Assembly: GCA_021806125.1 (NCBI GenBank)
Contig: JAJZYC010000079.1
Coordinates: 1 to 7,075 of the forward strand
Reading direction: 5' to 3'
Length of the DNA: 7,075 nucleotides
Source: a bacterium
GTDB lineage: Bacteria > SZUA-79 > Acidulodesulfobacterales > Acidulodesulfobacteraceae
The notes under the pieces were generated by a model that saw only the letters and a list, made by a program, of their open reading frames with translations, had not been told where the DNA came from and did not search any database. Positions within the stretch are counted from its first letter, which is position 1; every line of letters begins with the position of its first letter. Shown one piece after another: positions 1 through 5,803 of the stretch. Made by a program: the position numbers and the translations under genes.

Positions 1-193
1 TTAAAATATATATAAAATTGATTTAATAATTTTCGTTGCGATTAATTATTAATTATTTTTATTATAACATGAATTTTTTGAAATGTAAAAATCTTAATTA
101 TAAATTTATATAATGAACAGTTAACATAATTGAGAATTACGGTAATGCGGGTTGGGGGAAGAGAAAAACTGGCAATAGCAGACGGAAGTAAGA
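1..193. other. AT-rich stretch without a supportable gene
   Basis: The first 140 bases are extremely AT-rich and have only tiny open frames on either strand. Bases 141-193 are richer in G and read GNAGWGKRKTGNSRRK then stop in one plus-strand frame (open from 117, no start codon). Another frame gives a 30-codon ORF from ATG at 145 whose end is made by the repeat copy. Neither has a ribosome site or a recognisable family. The G-rich patch could be a decayed gene end beside the repeats, but I cannot support a call. Confidence 0.4.
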
Positions 194-219
194 GAATAAA
201 TAAATCTGACACCTTTATT
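194..219 (-). repeat. REP-like repeat, copy 1
   Basis: Exact 26-bp copy of 288-313 in the same orientation, with start points 94 bp apart. Its AATAAA/TTTATT ends (195-200 and 214-219) can pair around the loop TAAATCTGACACC. It lies beyond the terminator at 244-283, so the two copies bracket that hairpin. No transposase gene is present in the window. Confidence 0.75.
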
Positions 220-243
220 TTACATCTTTATTTTTAGGAGGAA

Positions 244-283
244 TAAATAAAAACTCCCGACTGTGTTTGATAGAGTCGGGAGT
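244..283 (-). terminator. Rho-independent terminator of the porin-cytochrome gene
   Basis: Perfect 10-bp arms (253-262 and 274-283, ACTCCCGACT and its complement AGTCGGGAGT) enclose an 11-nt loop. Read on the minus strand, the stem is followed at once by TTTTATTTATT. It lies 60 nt past the stop codon at 343, so it should end the cytochrome-porin transcript. On the plus strand the stem is not followed by a T-run, so it works in one direction only. Confidence 0.88.
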
Positions 284-287
284 AAAG

Positions 288-313
288 GAATAAATAAATC
301 TGACACCTTTATT
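288..313 (-). repeat. REP-like repeat, copy 2
   Basis: This 26-bp unit is identical to the one at 194-219. On the minus strand it contains AATAAAGGTGTCAGATTTA. Short complementary ends (GGAATAAA at 287-294 and TTTATTCC at 308-315) would pair around a 13-nt loop. It sits between the stop codon of the porin-cytochrome gene and its terminator, so it is transcribed with that gene. I infer a REP/RAYT-type element from its form and from its similarity to the palindrome at 4319-4357. Confidence 0.75.
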
Positions 314-342
314 CCATTTATTCTAATACTGCGTCAGAAGGA

Positions 343-1785
343 TTAGAATGCAAAGAATATACCTGTCTGAAATTGGTCAAATTCTGAAACATTAGTAAAA
401 TCGTAACCGGCGTACAAGTGTGCATTGTAGGATAGATTATATTCTGCCTCAAGGGTTAAATCATCTTTTATTCCATCAACGCAAGTTGGCCAACTTGATG
501 CTCCGCCATATAAATTTTCATTTGAACATGATGCACCATAAGTACCATTAAAAGCTTCCTGCGAATTCTTATGAGTATAAGAATATGTAGCGTAATCTCC
601 AACAAGCATCAATCCGTTTCCAACATTAGGCATTAGGTAACGCCCATATGCTTCAAACGTGCTGTAGCCGTTGCTTGTATCAGTAATATTCGTCGGAAGT
701 GTAGAACCACTTGGTCCGTAAGGATTGCTGTCGCTCTGAACCATATAGGTCAAACCAAGTTCGTAAATATCGTTGGCAAGGTCAACATCTACGCCATTGA
801 CAATTACACGGTTATTCCATGACTGACTACTGGTAACAGGAACAGAATTAGTGGCTGATTTACTAATCGGTTCTGCAATTGTTGCGCCATAATATCCAAT
901 TTCAAACTGACCCATAGGGGTAGGCGCATATTCTTTTAACTGGTAGGAATATTCCATTGCGTTGCTACCCGAATTCTGGTTAGCTGTTGCACCTTGAGCA
1001 GTACAAGTATCTCCAGCAGGACAAGTGCCACCTACACCATTTCCAGATCCCGCATCATTCGTAACCGTTACTTTATACCACAAATGATAACCCGGTGTTC
1101 CGTAAAGTTCAAAACCTGCGTTCTGAGAATGAATTAATGTTCCTGCTTCACCGTCGTAGCCTACCGAAAGACTTTGTAAGCTCCCTACAGGTCCATTCGT
1201 CGGAAATATAACGTTCTGTCTGTAAAAATATGGACTTGCGGTCGTAATCTGACCAAGCTTTAAATTTAATAAATGTGCTGGTAAACCAAACGCAGAACCT
1301 ACCCCATTAAGAGACGCCCAAACCTGGTCTTCCCCAAATTTTCCTCCTGCCATTGCATGCATATGCACATAAAAAGACAGAGAATTCGCCAACGGAGTGT
1401 ATATAGGGTCTGCACCGCCTACAACAAAATTTACTTTTGCATTAAACGGATCAGTACTATTGCTCACGTTTTCATTAGTGGTATGTTTATACCAAATATT
1501 CGAGCTAATCATAAGCGGAATCGGCCATGGATTCGGAAGGCTTAAGCCGTTAGTTATCTGCGTTGCGTCCGCAGGAGTTCCGTTTGTGCCCGGAAGTCTG
1601 AAGCCGTTTCTCCAGAATGCTCTTCCGAACGGGTTAAGGTTTGGGAAAACCGTGTGACAAACTGCGCACGAAAAGTGGTACTTTTGTGCGAAAGCCGGAA
1701 TAGCGTTTGCTTTCTTGGGGACCATTGCGAATGATACGGCCAAGACGAACAAAGCTACGAGTGTTACTGCTAATGACTTTTTCAT
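343..1785 (-). CDS. Secreted monoheme cytochrome fused to a predicted outer-membrane beta-barrel (Cyc2-like porin-cytochrome)
   Basis: The 480-residue product starts with a signal peptide (MKK, hydrophobic core at about 5-21, likely cleavage after ANA at 26-28). One heme c motif follows, CAVCH at 40-44, inside a conserved-looking block (PAFAQKYHFSCAVCHT, then PNLNPFGRAFWRNGF). From about residue 88 to the end it is rich in Gly, Asn, Ser, Thr and aromatic residues with alternating polar/apolar stretches, and it ends in Phe, a typical outer-membrane barrel signal. Heme at the N-terminus plus a barrel is the layout of Cyc2, the iron oxidase of Fe(II) oxidisers, and of related uncharacterised fused porin-cytochromes. 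True Cyc2 usually has an ARQTG-like stretch before the heme; here it is AQKYHF, so iron oxidation is only a possibility. Cys pairs 255/261 and 420/435 could form disulfides in surface loops. The ATG has an AGAGG-type ribosome site 6 nt upstream. The gene appears monocistronic, with its own promoters and terminator. Confidence is high for a secreted heme protein, moderate for the barrel and low for the substrate. Confidence 0.8.
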   Translation of the reverse strand: MKKSLAVTLVALFVLAVSFAMVPKKANAIPAFAQKYHFSCAVCHTVFPNLNPFGRAFWRNGFRLPGTNGTPADATQITNGLSLPNPWPIPLMISSNIWYKHTTNENVSNSTDPFNAKVNFVVGGADPIYTPLANSLSFYVHMHAMAGGKFGEDQVWASLNGVGSAFGLPAHLLNLKLGQITTASPYFYRQNVIFPTNGPVGSLQSLSVGYDGEAGTLIHSQNAGFELYGTPGYHLWYKVTVTNDAGSGNGVGGTCPAGDTCTAQGATANQNSGSNAMEYSYQLKEYAPTPMGQFEIGYYGATIAEPISKSATNSVPVTSSQSWNNRVIVNGVDVDLANDIYELGLTYMVQSDSNPYGPSGSTLPTNITDTSNGYSTFEAYGRYLMPNVGNGLMLVGDYATYSYTHKNSQEAFNGTYGASCSNENLYGGASSWPTCVDGIKDDLTLEAEYNLSYNAHLYAGYDFTNVSEFDQFQTGIFFAF

Positions 1786-1981
1786 AACTTTCCTCTCTTC
1801 TTAAAGTTAATGTTAAATTAAAATTAAATTAGTTAAATTAGAACTTGTTTTACAATTTTTGCATTCTTTGTGAATTTGTTTACTATCTGATGTTTCAAAC
1901 TTTATTAAATCTTTCTCCCTTTTGCACCTCCTTAAAAGATTTTTATATGTTAATTTTTTGTTTTATTCAGTTATTACTATA

Positions 1982-2010
1982 TTTATATATCTAAACTCAG
2001 CTATTGTCAA
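1982..2010 (-). promoter_or_regulatory. Sigma-70 promoter P2 for the porin-cytochrome gene
   Basis: On the minus strand TTGACA (2010-2005) is followed after 17 nt by TATAAA (1987-1982). A run of eight A residues lies just upstream of the -35 box, like an UP element. Predicted transcription would start near 1975 and give a leader of about 190 nt before the ATG at 1785. The region is AT-rich, so chance -10 matches are common; the full -35 box with ideal spacing is the stronger evidence. Confidence 0.6.
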
Positions 2011-2091
2011 CATTTTTTTTGTCATAATAACTTCATTATATTATATACCGTATATATATTATATATATCGGAACATATATTTATATAATTA

Positions 2092-2119
2092 ATTATAATA
2101 TCAAAATTTCATATGTCAA
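2092..2119 (-). promoter_or_regulatory. Sigma-70 promoter P1, upstream of P2
   Basis: Consensus TTGACA (2119-2114) and consensus TATAAT (2097-2092) on the minus strand, separated by 16 nt. It begins 9 nt after the cytochrome c stop codon. A transcript from here would carry a leader of about 300 nt into the porin-cytochrome gene. Together with P2 it makes a tandem promoter. Confidence 0.6.
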
Positions 2120-2127
2120 GTGTTTTT

Positions 2128-2517
2128 TTATTTTAGCGAATTCAAATAAGACGCAAGTTCAAAGAGTTCTTTTTTGCCGAGCATCTTGTGGTCGGACATA
2201 ATAGCCATATAAGACTTTCCGCCAATCTTTACCATGGAACCCGATTTGAAGTGTTTAGACGGAGTCGCAATCTGAACTTCGAGCCATTTAATAGAATGTT
2301 TCGCGAGCCCTTCTTTGGAAAGATCGGGACCTATGGTTCCGCCTTTTTTTCCAATTTTGTGGCAGGCTAAGCAGTCTATGCCTTTTTTATGCGAATGAAT
2401 GAGCTGATTTCCAAGCTGTGCGGCGGATAATTTTACCGGAGCGGTTATTGCGTGAACCGCAACGTAGCCGAGAACTATGACGAGTACTGCGAATATTACG
2501 GTTATTCCTTTTTTCAT
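2128..2517 (-). CDS. Small secreted monoheme c-type cytochrome (class I type)
   Basis: The 129-residue protein is a periplasmic electron carrier. A signal peptide or uncleaved anchor spans about 1-23 (MKKG, hydrophobic 6-22, VHA at 21-23). The heme motif CLACH is at 49-53, followed by GPDLS at 63-67 and a C-terminal helix FELASYLNSL, the order seen in class I cytochromes c. The sixth heme ligand is probably Met104 or Met107 (SYMAIMSDHKM); the usual MP pair is missing. The start ATG has AAGGGGGG 4 nt upstream. It follows apt by 33 nt with no terminator or good promoter between, so it is probably co-transcribed with apt. The next gene downstream encodes a heme-bearing porin, which suggests this protein could take electrons from it or pass them to it; that pairing is inferred from position only. 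Confidence 0.85.
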   Translation of the reverse strand: MKKGITVIFAVLVIVLGYVAVHAITAPVKLSAAQLGNQLIHSHKKGIDCLACHKIGKKGGTIGPDLSKEGLAKHSIKWLEVQIATPSKHFKSGSMVKIGGKSYMAIMSDHKMLGKKELFELASYLNSLK

Positions 2518-2550
2518 AAAACCCCCCTTAAAAGAATAAATTTATTTAAT

Positions 2551-3075
2551 TTAGTAATCAAATTTTAATAAAGCGTTTACCGTATGGGGTTTAAGTTTTT
2601 CAGCCCCTTTTAAAAACGAAAGTTCGGCAAGGAATGCGGTATCGACGACTTCCGCCCCGAAACTTTCTGCGAGACCTATGGTCGCAAGAGCAGTTCCGCC
2701 GGTGGCAAGAACGTCGTCGGCGATAATTACTCTGTCGCCCTTTTTTAAAGCGTCTTTATGCATTTCGAGGGTTGCGCTTCCGTATTCGAGGTCGTAGCTT
2801 AGAGATGAACACTCGTATGGAAGTTTGCCGGGTTTTCTGACCATTATGACGCCTGCGCCGAGCTTATAGGCTATTGGAGCGCCTATTACGAATCCCCTTG
2901 CTTCTATACAGACTACGTAATCTATTTTTTTGGAAATATACGGCTTGGTTAAAGAATCTACCGCGTATGCGAATGCTTTTGCGTCGGCAAGCAGAGGCGT
3001 AATATCTTTGAAGTTAATACCTTTTTTTGGAAAATCCGGTATTTCGCGGATAAACTGTTTTAAGTCTAAGTCCAT
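2551..3075 (-). CDS. apt: Adenine phosphoribosyltransferase
   Basis: Cytoplasmic purine-salvage enzyme converting adenine and PRPP to AMP and diphosphate. The 174-residue length is normal for the family. Visible motifs are PDFPKKGINFKDITPLL (13-29), EARGF (58-62), RKPGKLP (80-86) and the PRPP-binding loop VIIADDVLATGGTA (116-129) with its Asp-Asp pair and TGGT turn. The start MDLDLKQFI matches the usual N-terminus of bacterial Apt, and an in-frame stop lies 4 codons upstream, so ATG at 3075 is secure even though the nearest GGAG is 14 nt away. It has its own consensus promoter and seems to lead a two-gene unit with the cytochrome c downstream. No functional link between the two is evident. 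Confidence 0.96.
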   Translation of the reverse strand: MDLDLKQFIREIPDFPKKGINFKDITPLLADAKAFAYAVDSLTKPYISKKIDYVVCIEARGFVIGAPIAYKLGAGVIMVRKPGKLPYECSSLSYDLEYGSATLEMHKDALKKGDRVIIADDVLATGGTALATIGLAESFGAEVVDTAFLAELSFLKGAEKLKPHTVNALLKFDY

Positions 3076-3127
3076 TAAGATTGTTTAATCTCCGTATAGT
3101 TTACTTGTTTTTTGTTTACGACAGTTA

Positions 3128-3156
3128 ATTATATATTTACGAAAACTAATTGTCAA
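3128..3156 (-). promoter_or_regulatory. Consensus sigma-70 promoter of apt
   Basis: Minus-strand TTGACA (3156-3151), 17-nt spacer, then TATAAT (3133-3128): both boxes match consensus with ideal spacing. Transcription should start near 3121, giving a leader of about 45 nt. It lies in the 95-nt gap after the GT39 gene, which has no visible terminator. Confidence 0.85.
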
Positions 3157-3170
3157 GAGTGAAAAAGGTG

Positions 3171-4811
3171 CTAATACATCCTGCTTTCGGCTTTTAAACG
3201 TTCAATCGTCTTTTTAGCGTTAAAATCTTTCATAAGATATAAATAATATGTTCTTACGGGTTTGAATTTTAAATATATGTCGAGGCGTCCTATTTTTTTT
3301 ATGGATTTGAAATATGGAGCGTAGGTTTTTACGGGATTAATCATATATTTGTCGTCCATAATGAAAAGTGCGTTTTTTCCGCCGATTTTGTTTAAATTCT
3401 GCCACAGGTCGTACTGGTTAAGAAAGCCGGATATATCGTAAATATTGCCGCCGGGTTTGTATCCGCCGTAATAGACGAGTTCGTCGGCTATGGCATAATG
3501 ATGCGTAAGGATAAAAAGCGGAGCGTCAGCCGTTTTATATCCTTTATAAACTATTCCTATATATTTTGCGGCGTGCTTCCAGCCGAAAAGGTCGTTGGTT
3601 ATATCGGCGGTCGAAGGCTTGCCGGGAATGCGCGGTATTACGGAAAACACTCCGCCCTTTTTAAGACGTTTTTCTTTGTCGATATAACGAATTATTTTGC
3701 CCACCGGTATCGAGTTATAGTAAATCTGGTTGTAAAGTACGTAGGACAGAAAAAAACCGAAAAAAAGCGCAAAATAAACATAATATCTTGTTATTTTTTT
3801 TCCGGCGATAAGCGCTTCGGCGGCATAGCCCATAATCGGAAATGCGGCGAGGTAGCCGACGTCCGGCCAGTGGACGAGTATTCTGTGCGAATAGCCGTTA
3901 AGTACGAAAAATAAAAGGATAGGGAGGGAGAAGCAGAGGGTGAATAGTAAAGGCTCCTTCTTTATTTTTATTATTGCATATGTAAACGCTCCGATAAGAA
4001 ATATGTATATAAAGGGCGTAATAACGAGAACCTGACCGAGCCAGCCGGCTAAAAGCAAAGATAGTCCGGGGGTCGGGTGGGAAAAACCGTGCGAAATCTG
4101 AAACCTGAAAGAGATAAAATTATGGACGGCATTCCAGTATATAACGGGCGAAAATACCAAAAGAGCGGCGGCAAGGGCCGCGTAAGGATAAAAAGTTTTA
4201 AGGTAATGCCTGTTTTGCTTGGAAAGAAGCAGGTATAAAAGCGCCGCGGGCGGAATAAGGGCTGCGGTATATTTGCCGAGAAAAGCGAGTCCGAGGAAAA
4301 TGCCGGAGAGGAGCCAGAAAATAAAGGGGACAGATTTCAAATCTGTCCCCTTTATTTCAACCGCCTTGTAAAAAAATATGAAAAATAACAGGGTAAAAAA
4401 TACGAGAGGCGCGTCGGGAAGCATCATAACGGAAAGAACCATGCCGAATATGACGGCGGATAGGTAAAAAAGAAACGAGAAAAAAGCGGCGCGCCTGCTT
4501 TTGAATAGAATATAGGTAAGATAGTATATTAAAAATCCGTCGAAAAAAGAGAATATAATAGAGCCGAGACGGACGGAAAGCTGGCTTTTGCCGAAAATGG
4601 CGTCCGTAAGGTATATAACCCAGCCTGCCATAGGGGCGTCGTCGAGATAGCCCAAAGAGGGCTTCAAAGACCATACGTAATAATGCGCTTCGTCGTTGCC
4701 GAGGTTTAAGGTAGAAGCAAGATGTATATGGACTATAAGCGCAAAAAGAGAAACGAGGATTAAATAAATCTCGTATTTATATTTGTTATATTTTTTTATA
4801 AACGAACTCAA
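3171..4811 (-). CDS. GT39/ArnT-type membrane glycosyltransferase
   Basis: The 546-residue polytopic inner-membrane protein probably transfers a sugar from a polyprenyl-phosphate donor to a lipid, glycan or protein on the periplasmic face. Family marks are an N-terminal helix at about 14-32, the catalytic-type Asp-Glu at 40-41 (GNDEAHYYVWS), GYLDDAPM (54-61), FGKSQLSVRL (73-82), LPDAP (131-135), GKYTA (179-183), SPVIYWNAVHNFISFRFQ (221-238) and HWP (314-316). About 10 helices are followed by a soluble C-terminal domain from about 365. The start is TTG at 4811, overlapping the sigma-factor stop by 4 nt (TTGA), with AGGAAGAG just upstream; the next Met is residue 61, past the catalytic site. Residues 152-165 are encoded by a perfect 39-bp palindrome, an apparent in-frame repeat insertion in the loop between two helices. 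Substrate unknown. Confidence 0.88.
   Translation of the reverse strand: MSSFIKKYNKYKYEIYLILVSLFALIVHIHLASTLNLGNDEAHYYVWSLKPSLGYLDDAPMAGWVIYLTDAIFGKSQLSVRLGSIIFSFFDGFLIYYLTYILFKSRRAAFFSFLFYLSAVIFGMVLSVMMLPDAPLVFFTLLFFIFFYKAVEIKGTDLKSVPFIFWLLSGIFLGLAFLGKYTAALIPPAALLYLLLSKQNRHYLKTFYPYAALAAALLVFSPVIYWNAVHNFISFRFQISHGFSHPTPGLSLLLAGWLGQVLVITPFIYIFLIGAFTYAIIKIKKEPLLFTLCFSLPILLFFVLNGYSHRILVHWPDVGYLAAFPIMGYAAEALIAGKKITRYYVYFALFFGFFLSYVLYNQIYYNSIPVGKIIRYIDKEKRLKKGGVFSVIPRIPGKPSTADITNDLFGWKHAAKYIGIVYKGYKTADAPLFILTHHYAIADELVYYGGYKPGGNIYDISGFLNQYDLWQNLNKIGGKNALFIMDDKYMINPVKTYAPYFKSIKKIGRLDIYLKFKPVRTYYLYLMKDFNAKKTIERLKAESRMY
4319..4357. repeat. Perfect 39-bp palindrome inside the GT39 gene (REP-like insertion)
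   Basis: Two 19-bp arms (4319-4337 and 4339-4357) are exactly complementary around one central base (C at 4338). Translated on the gene strand it gives KGTDLKSVPFI. The length equals 13 codons, so the frame is kept. Positions 4320-4337 (AATAAAGGGGACAGATTT) match the core of the repeats at 194-219 and 288-313 at 16 of 18 bases. This supports one repeat family, probably mobilised by a RAYT-type transposase not present here. Confidence 0.88.
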
Positions 4812-5803
4812 TTCTCTTCCTTTTCTTCCGCGGCGGGCGGCTTGCCTTCAAAACCCGATTCTTCTGCCATCTGCCTGAGCTTTTTTAAGGCTTTTACTTC
4901 TATCTGTCTTATTCTTTCTTTTGTAAGGCCGAATATCCGCCCTACTTCGTTTAAGGTGCGGGACTTTTCGTAGTTAATGCCGTATCTTAAAATTACAACG
5001 CTTCTTTCCTGCTTTGAAAGCCTTAAAAGCCAGCTGTTTAAAAGATTAAGCGTTTCTATTTTATCGAGTTCGTCGAAAGCCGAATCATGGCTTTCATCGG
5101 CTTTTATTAAATTAGAAAAAGAATTAGACTGGTTTTCTTCGTCTTCGCCGCCGGTATATACGGCGTCCAAAGAATAAATATTGCCGACCAAACTCATGAT
5201 TTTTTCGAGTTTCGATTCTTTAATCCCCATGCGCTTGGCTACTTCGCCCATATTGGGAGTCCTTTGAATTTCAGAAGTTATTTCTTTTACCGCCCTCGAA
5301 TATTTATATACGTTTTCGGATATATGGATTGGAAGCCTGACTACCCTGCCGGAATTTAATATTCCGCGCTCTATGGTCTGCCTTATCCACCATATAGCGT
5401 ATGTAGAAAACCTGAAACCTGATTTTGGTTTGTATTTTTCTACTGCTTTTATAAGACCAAGGTTTCCTTCCATTATTAAATCTTCAAAAGACAGTCCTCT
5501 TCCGAGAAATTTTTTCGCGACGCTTATTACGAGTCCTAGATTGGATTTTATCATTAAATCCCTCGCCTCTTCGTCGCCTTCCCCTATTTTGATAGCAAGT
5601 TCGTATTCCTGATCTTTCGTTAACAGAGGATATTTTTTAAGGTATTTAAGATAATGGCTTGAAATTGTATTTTCTTCGGACCTTAACGAATTATCGGAAA
5701 CTCTGCCGTATTCTTCGGCATAACCGTCTTGAACGTCTGCGCCGTCTATAACGGCTAAAGATTTTTCAGAAACCGCATCTTTGGCTGGATTTTTGCGCTT
5801 CAT
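4808..5803 (-). CDS. rpoS: RpoS-like alternative sigma factor (sigma-70 family, group 2)
   Basis: The 331-residue sigma factor directs RNA polymerase to stationary-phase or stress promoters. After a variable acidic N-terminus (1-47), region 1.2 begins near 48 (SSHYLKYLKKYPLLTKDQE). Region 2 covers 80-150, with FEDLIMEGNLGLIKAV (106-121) and the DNA-melting/-10 helix FRFSTYAIWWIRQTIERGI (130-148). Region 3 includes RLPIHISENV (156-165), and region 4 carries a helix-turn-helix (TLNEVGRIFGLTKERIRQIEVKALKKLR, 283-310). WWIRQTIER with RLPIH is the RpoS-type version; the lack of RpoD region 1.1 and the short length agree. The position after surE-pcm is also typical of rpoS. ATG at 5803 lies inside the end of pcm (38-nt overlap); no alternative start exists before Met84, so the overlap is real and suggests coupling. 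nlpD, often between pcm and rpoS, is missing. Confidence 0.9.
   Translation of the reverse strand: MKRKNPAKDAVSEKSLAVIDGADVQDGYAEEYGRVSDNSLRSEENTISSHYLKYLKKYPLLTKDQEYELAIKIGEGDEEARDLMIKSNLGLVISVAKKFLGRGLSFEDLIMEGNLGLIKAVEKYKPKSGFRFSTYAIWWIRQTIERGILNSGRVVRLPIHISENVYKYSRAVKEITSEIQRTPNMGEVAKRMGIKESKLEKIMSLVGNIYSLDAVYTGGEDEENQSNSFSNLIKADESHDSAFDELDKIETLNLLNSWLLRLSKQERSVVILRYGINYEKSRTLNEVGRIFGLTKERIRQIEVKALKKLRQMAEESGFEGKPPAAEEKEEN

Larger units (their letters stand above)
1786..2127 (-). promoter_or_regulatory. Long AT-rich leader/promoter region of the porin-cytochrome gene
   Basis: This 342-nt gap contains no gene. It holds two promoter candidates, an alternating TA tract with an imperfect CCG...CGG dyad (2048-2071) between them, and an isolated strong Shine-Dalgarno-like AAGGAGGTG on the minus strand (1933-1925). 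No start codon lies at working distance from that site: its own GTG overlaps it and opens only 10 codons. I see no terminator after the upstream cytochrome c gene, so read-through from apt is also possible. Confidence 0.55.

Noticed and set aside
145..237. 30-codon plus-strand ORF ending within the repeat region
   Set aside because: No ribosome-binding site, and a third of it is translated repeat; no support as a gene.
1357..1657. Two overlapping plus-strand open frames of 62 and 86 codons
   Set aside because: Both are antisense to the porin-cytochrome N-terminal region, which has a signal peptide and heme motif in the minus-strand frame.
1895..1927. GTG-started 10-codon ORF at the AAGGAGGTG site
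   Set aside because: The start codon overlaps the Shine-Dalgarno sequence itself, so normal initiation is not possible.
2048..2071. AT-rich CCG...CGG dyad as a terminator or operator
   Set aside because: Arms are mostly alternating TA with a register slip, and no T-run follows; such structure is expected by chance in this tract.
3498..3914. A 138-codon open frame on the plus strand
   Set aside because: Antisense to the GT39 gene, with no ribosome site or family motif; a shadow of AT-rich codon use.
4357..4674. A 105-codon open frame on the minus strand rich in Arg and Phe
   Set aside because: It lies wholly within the GT39 gene in another frame, and the GT39 frame carries the conserved motifs.
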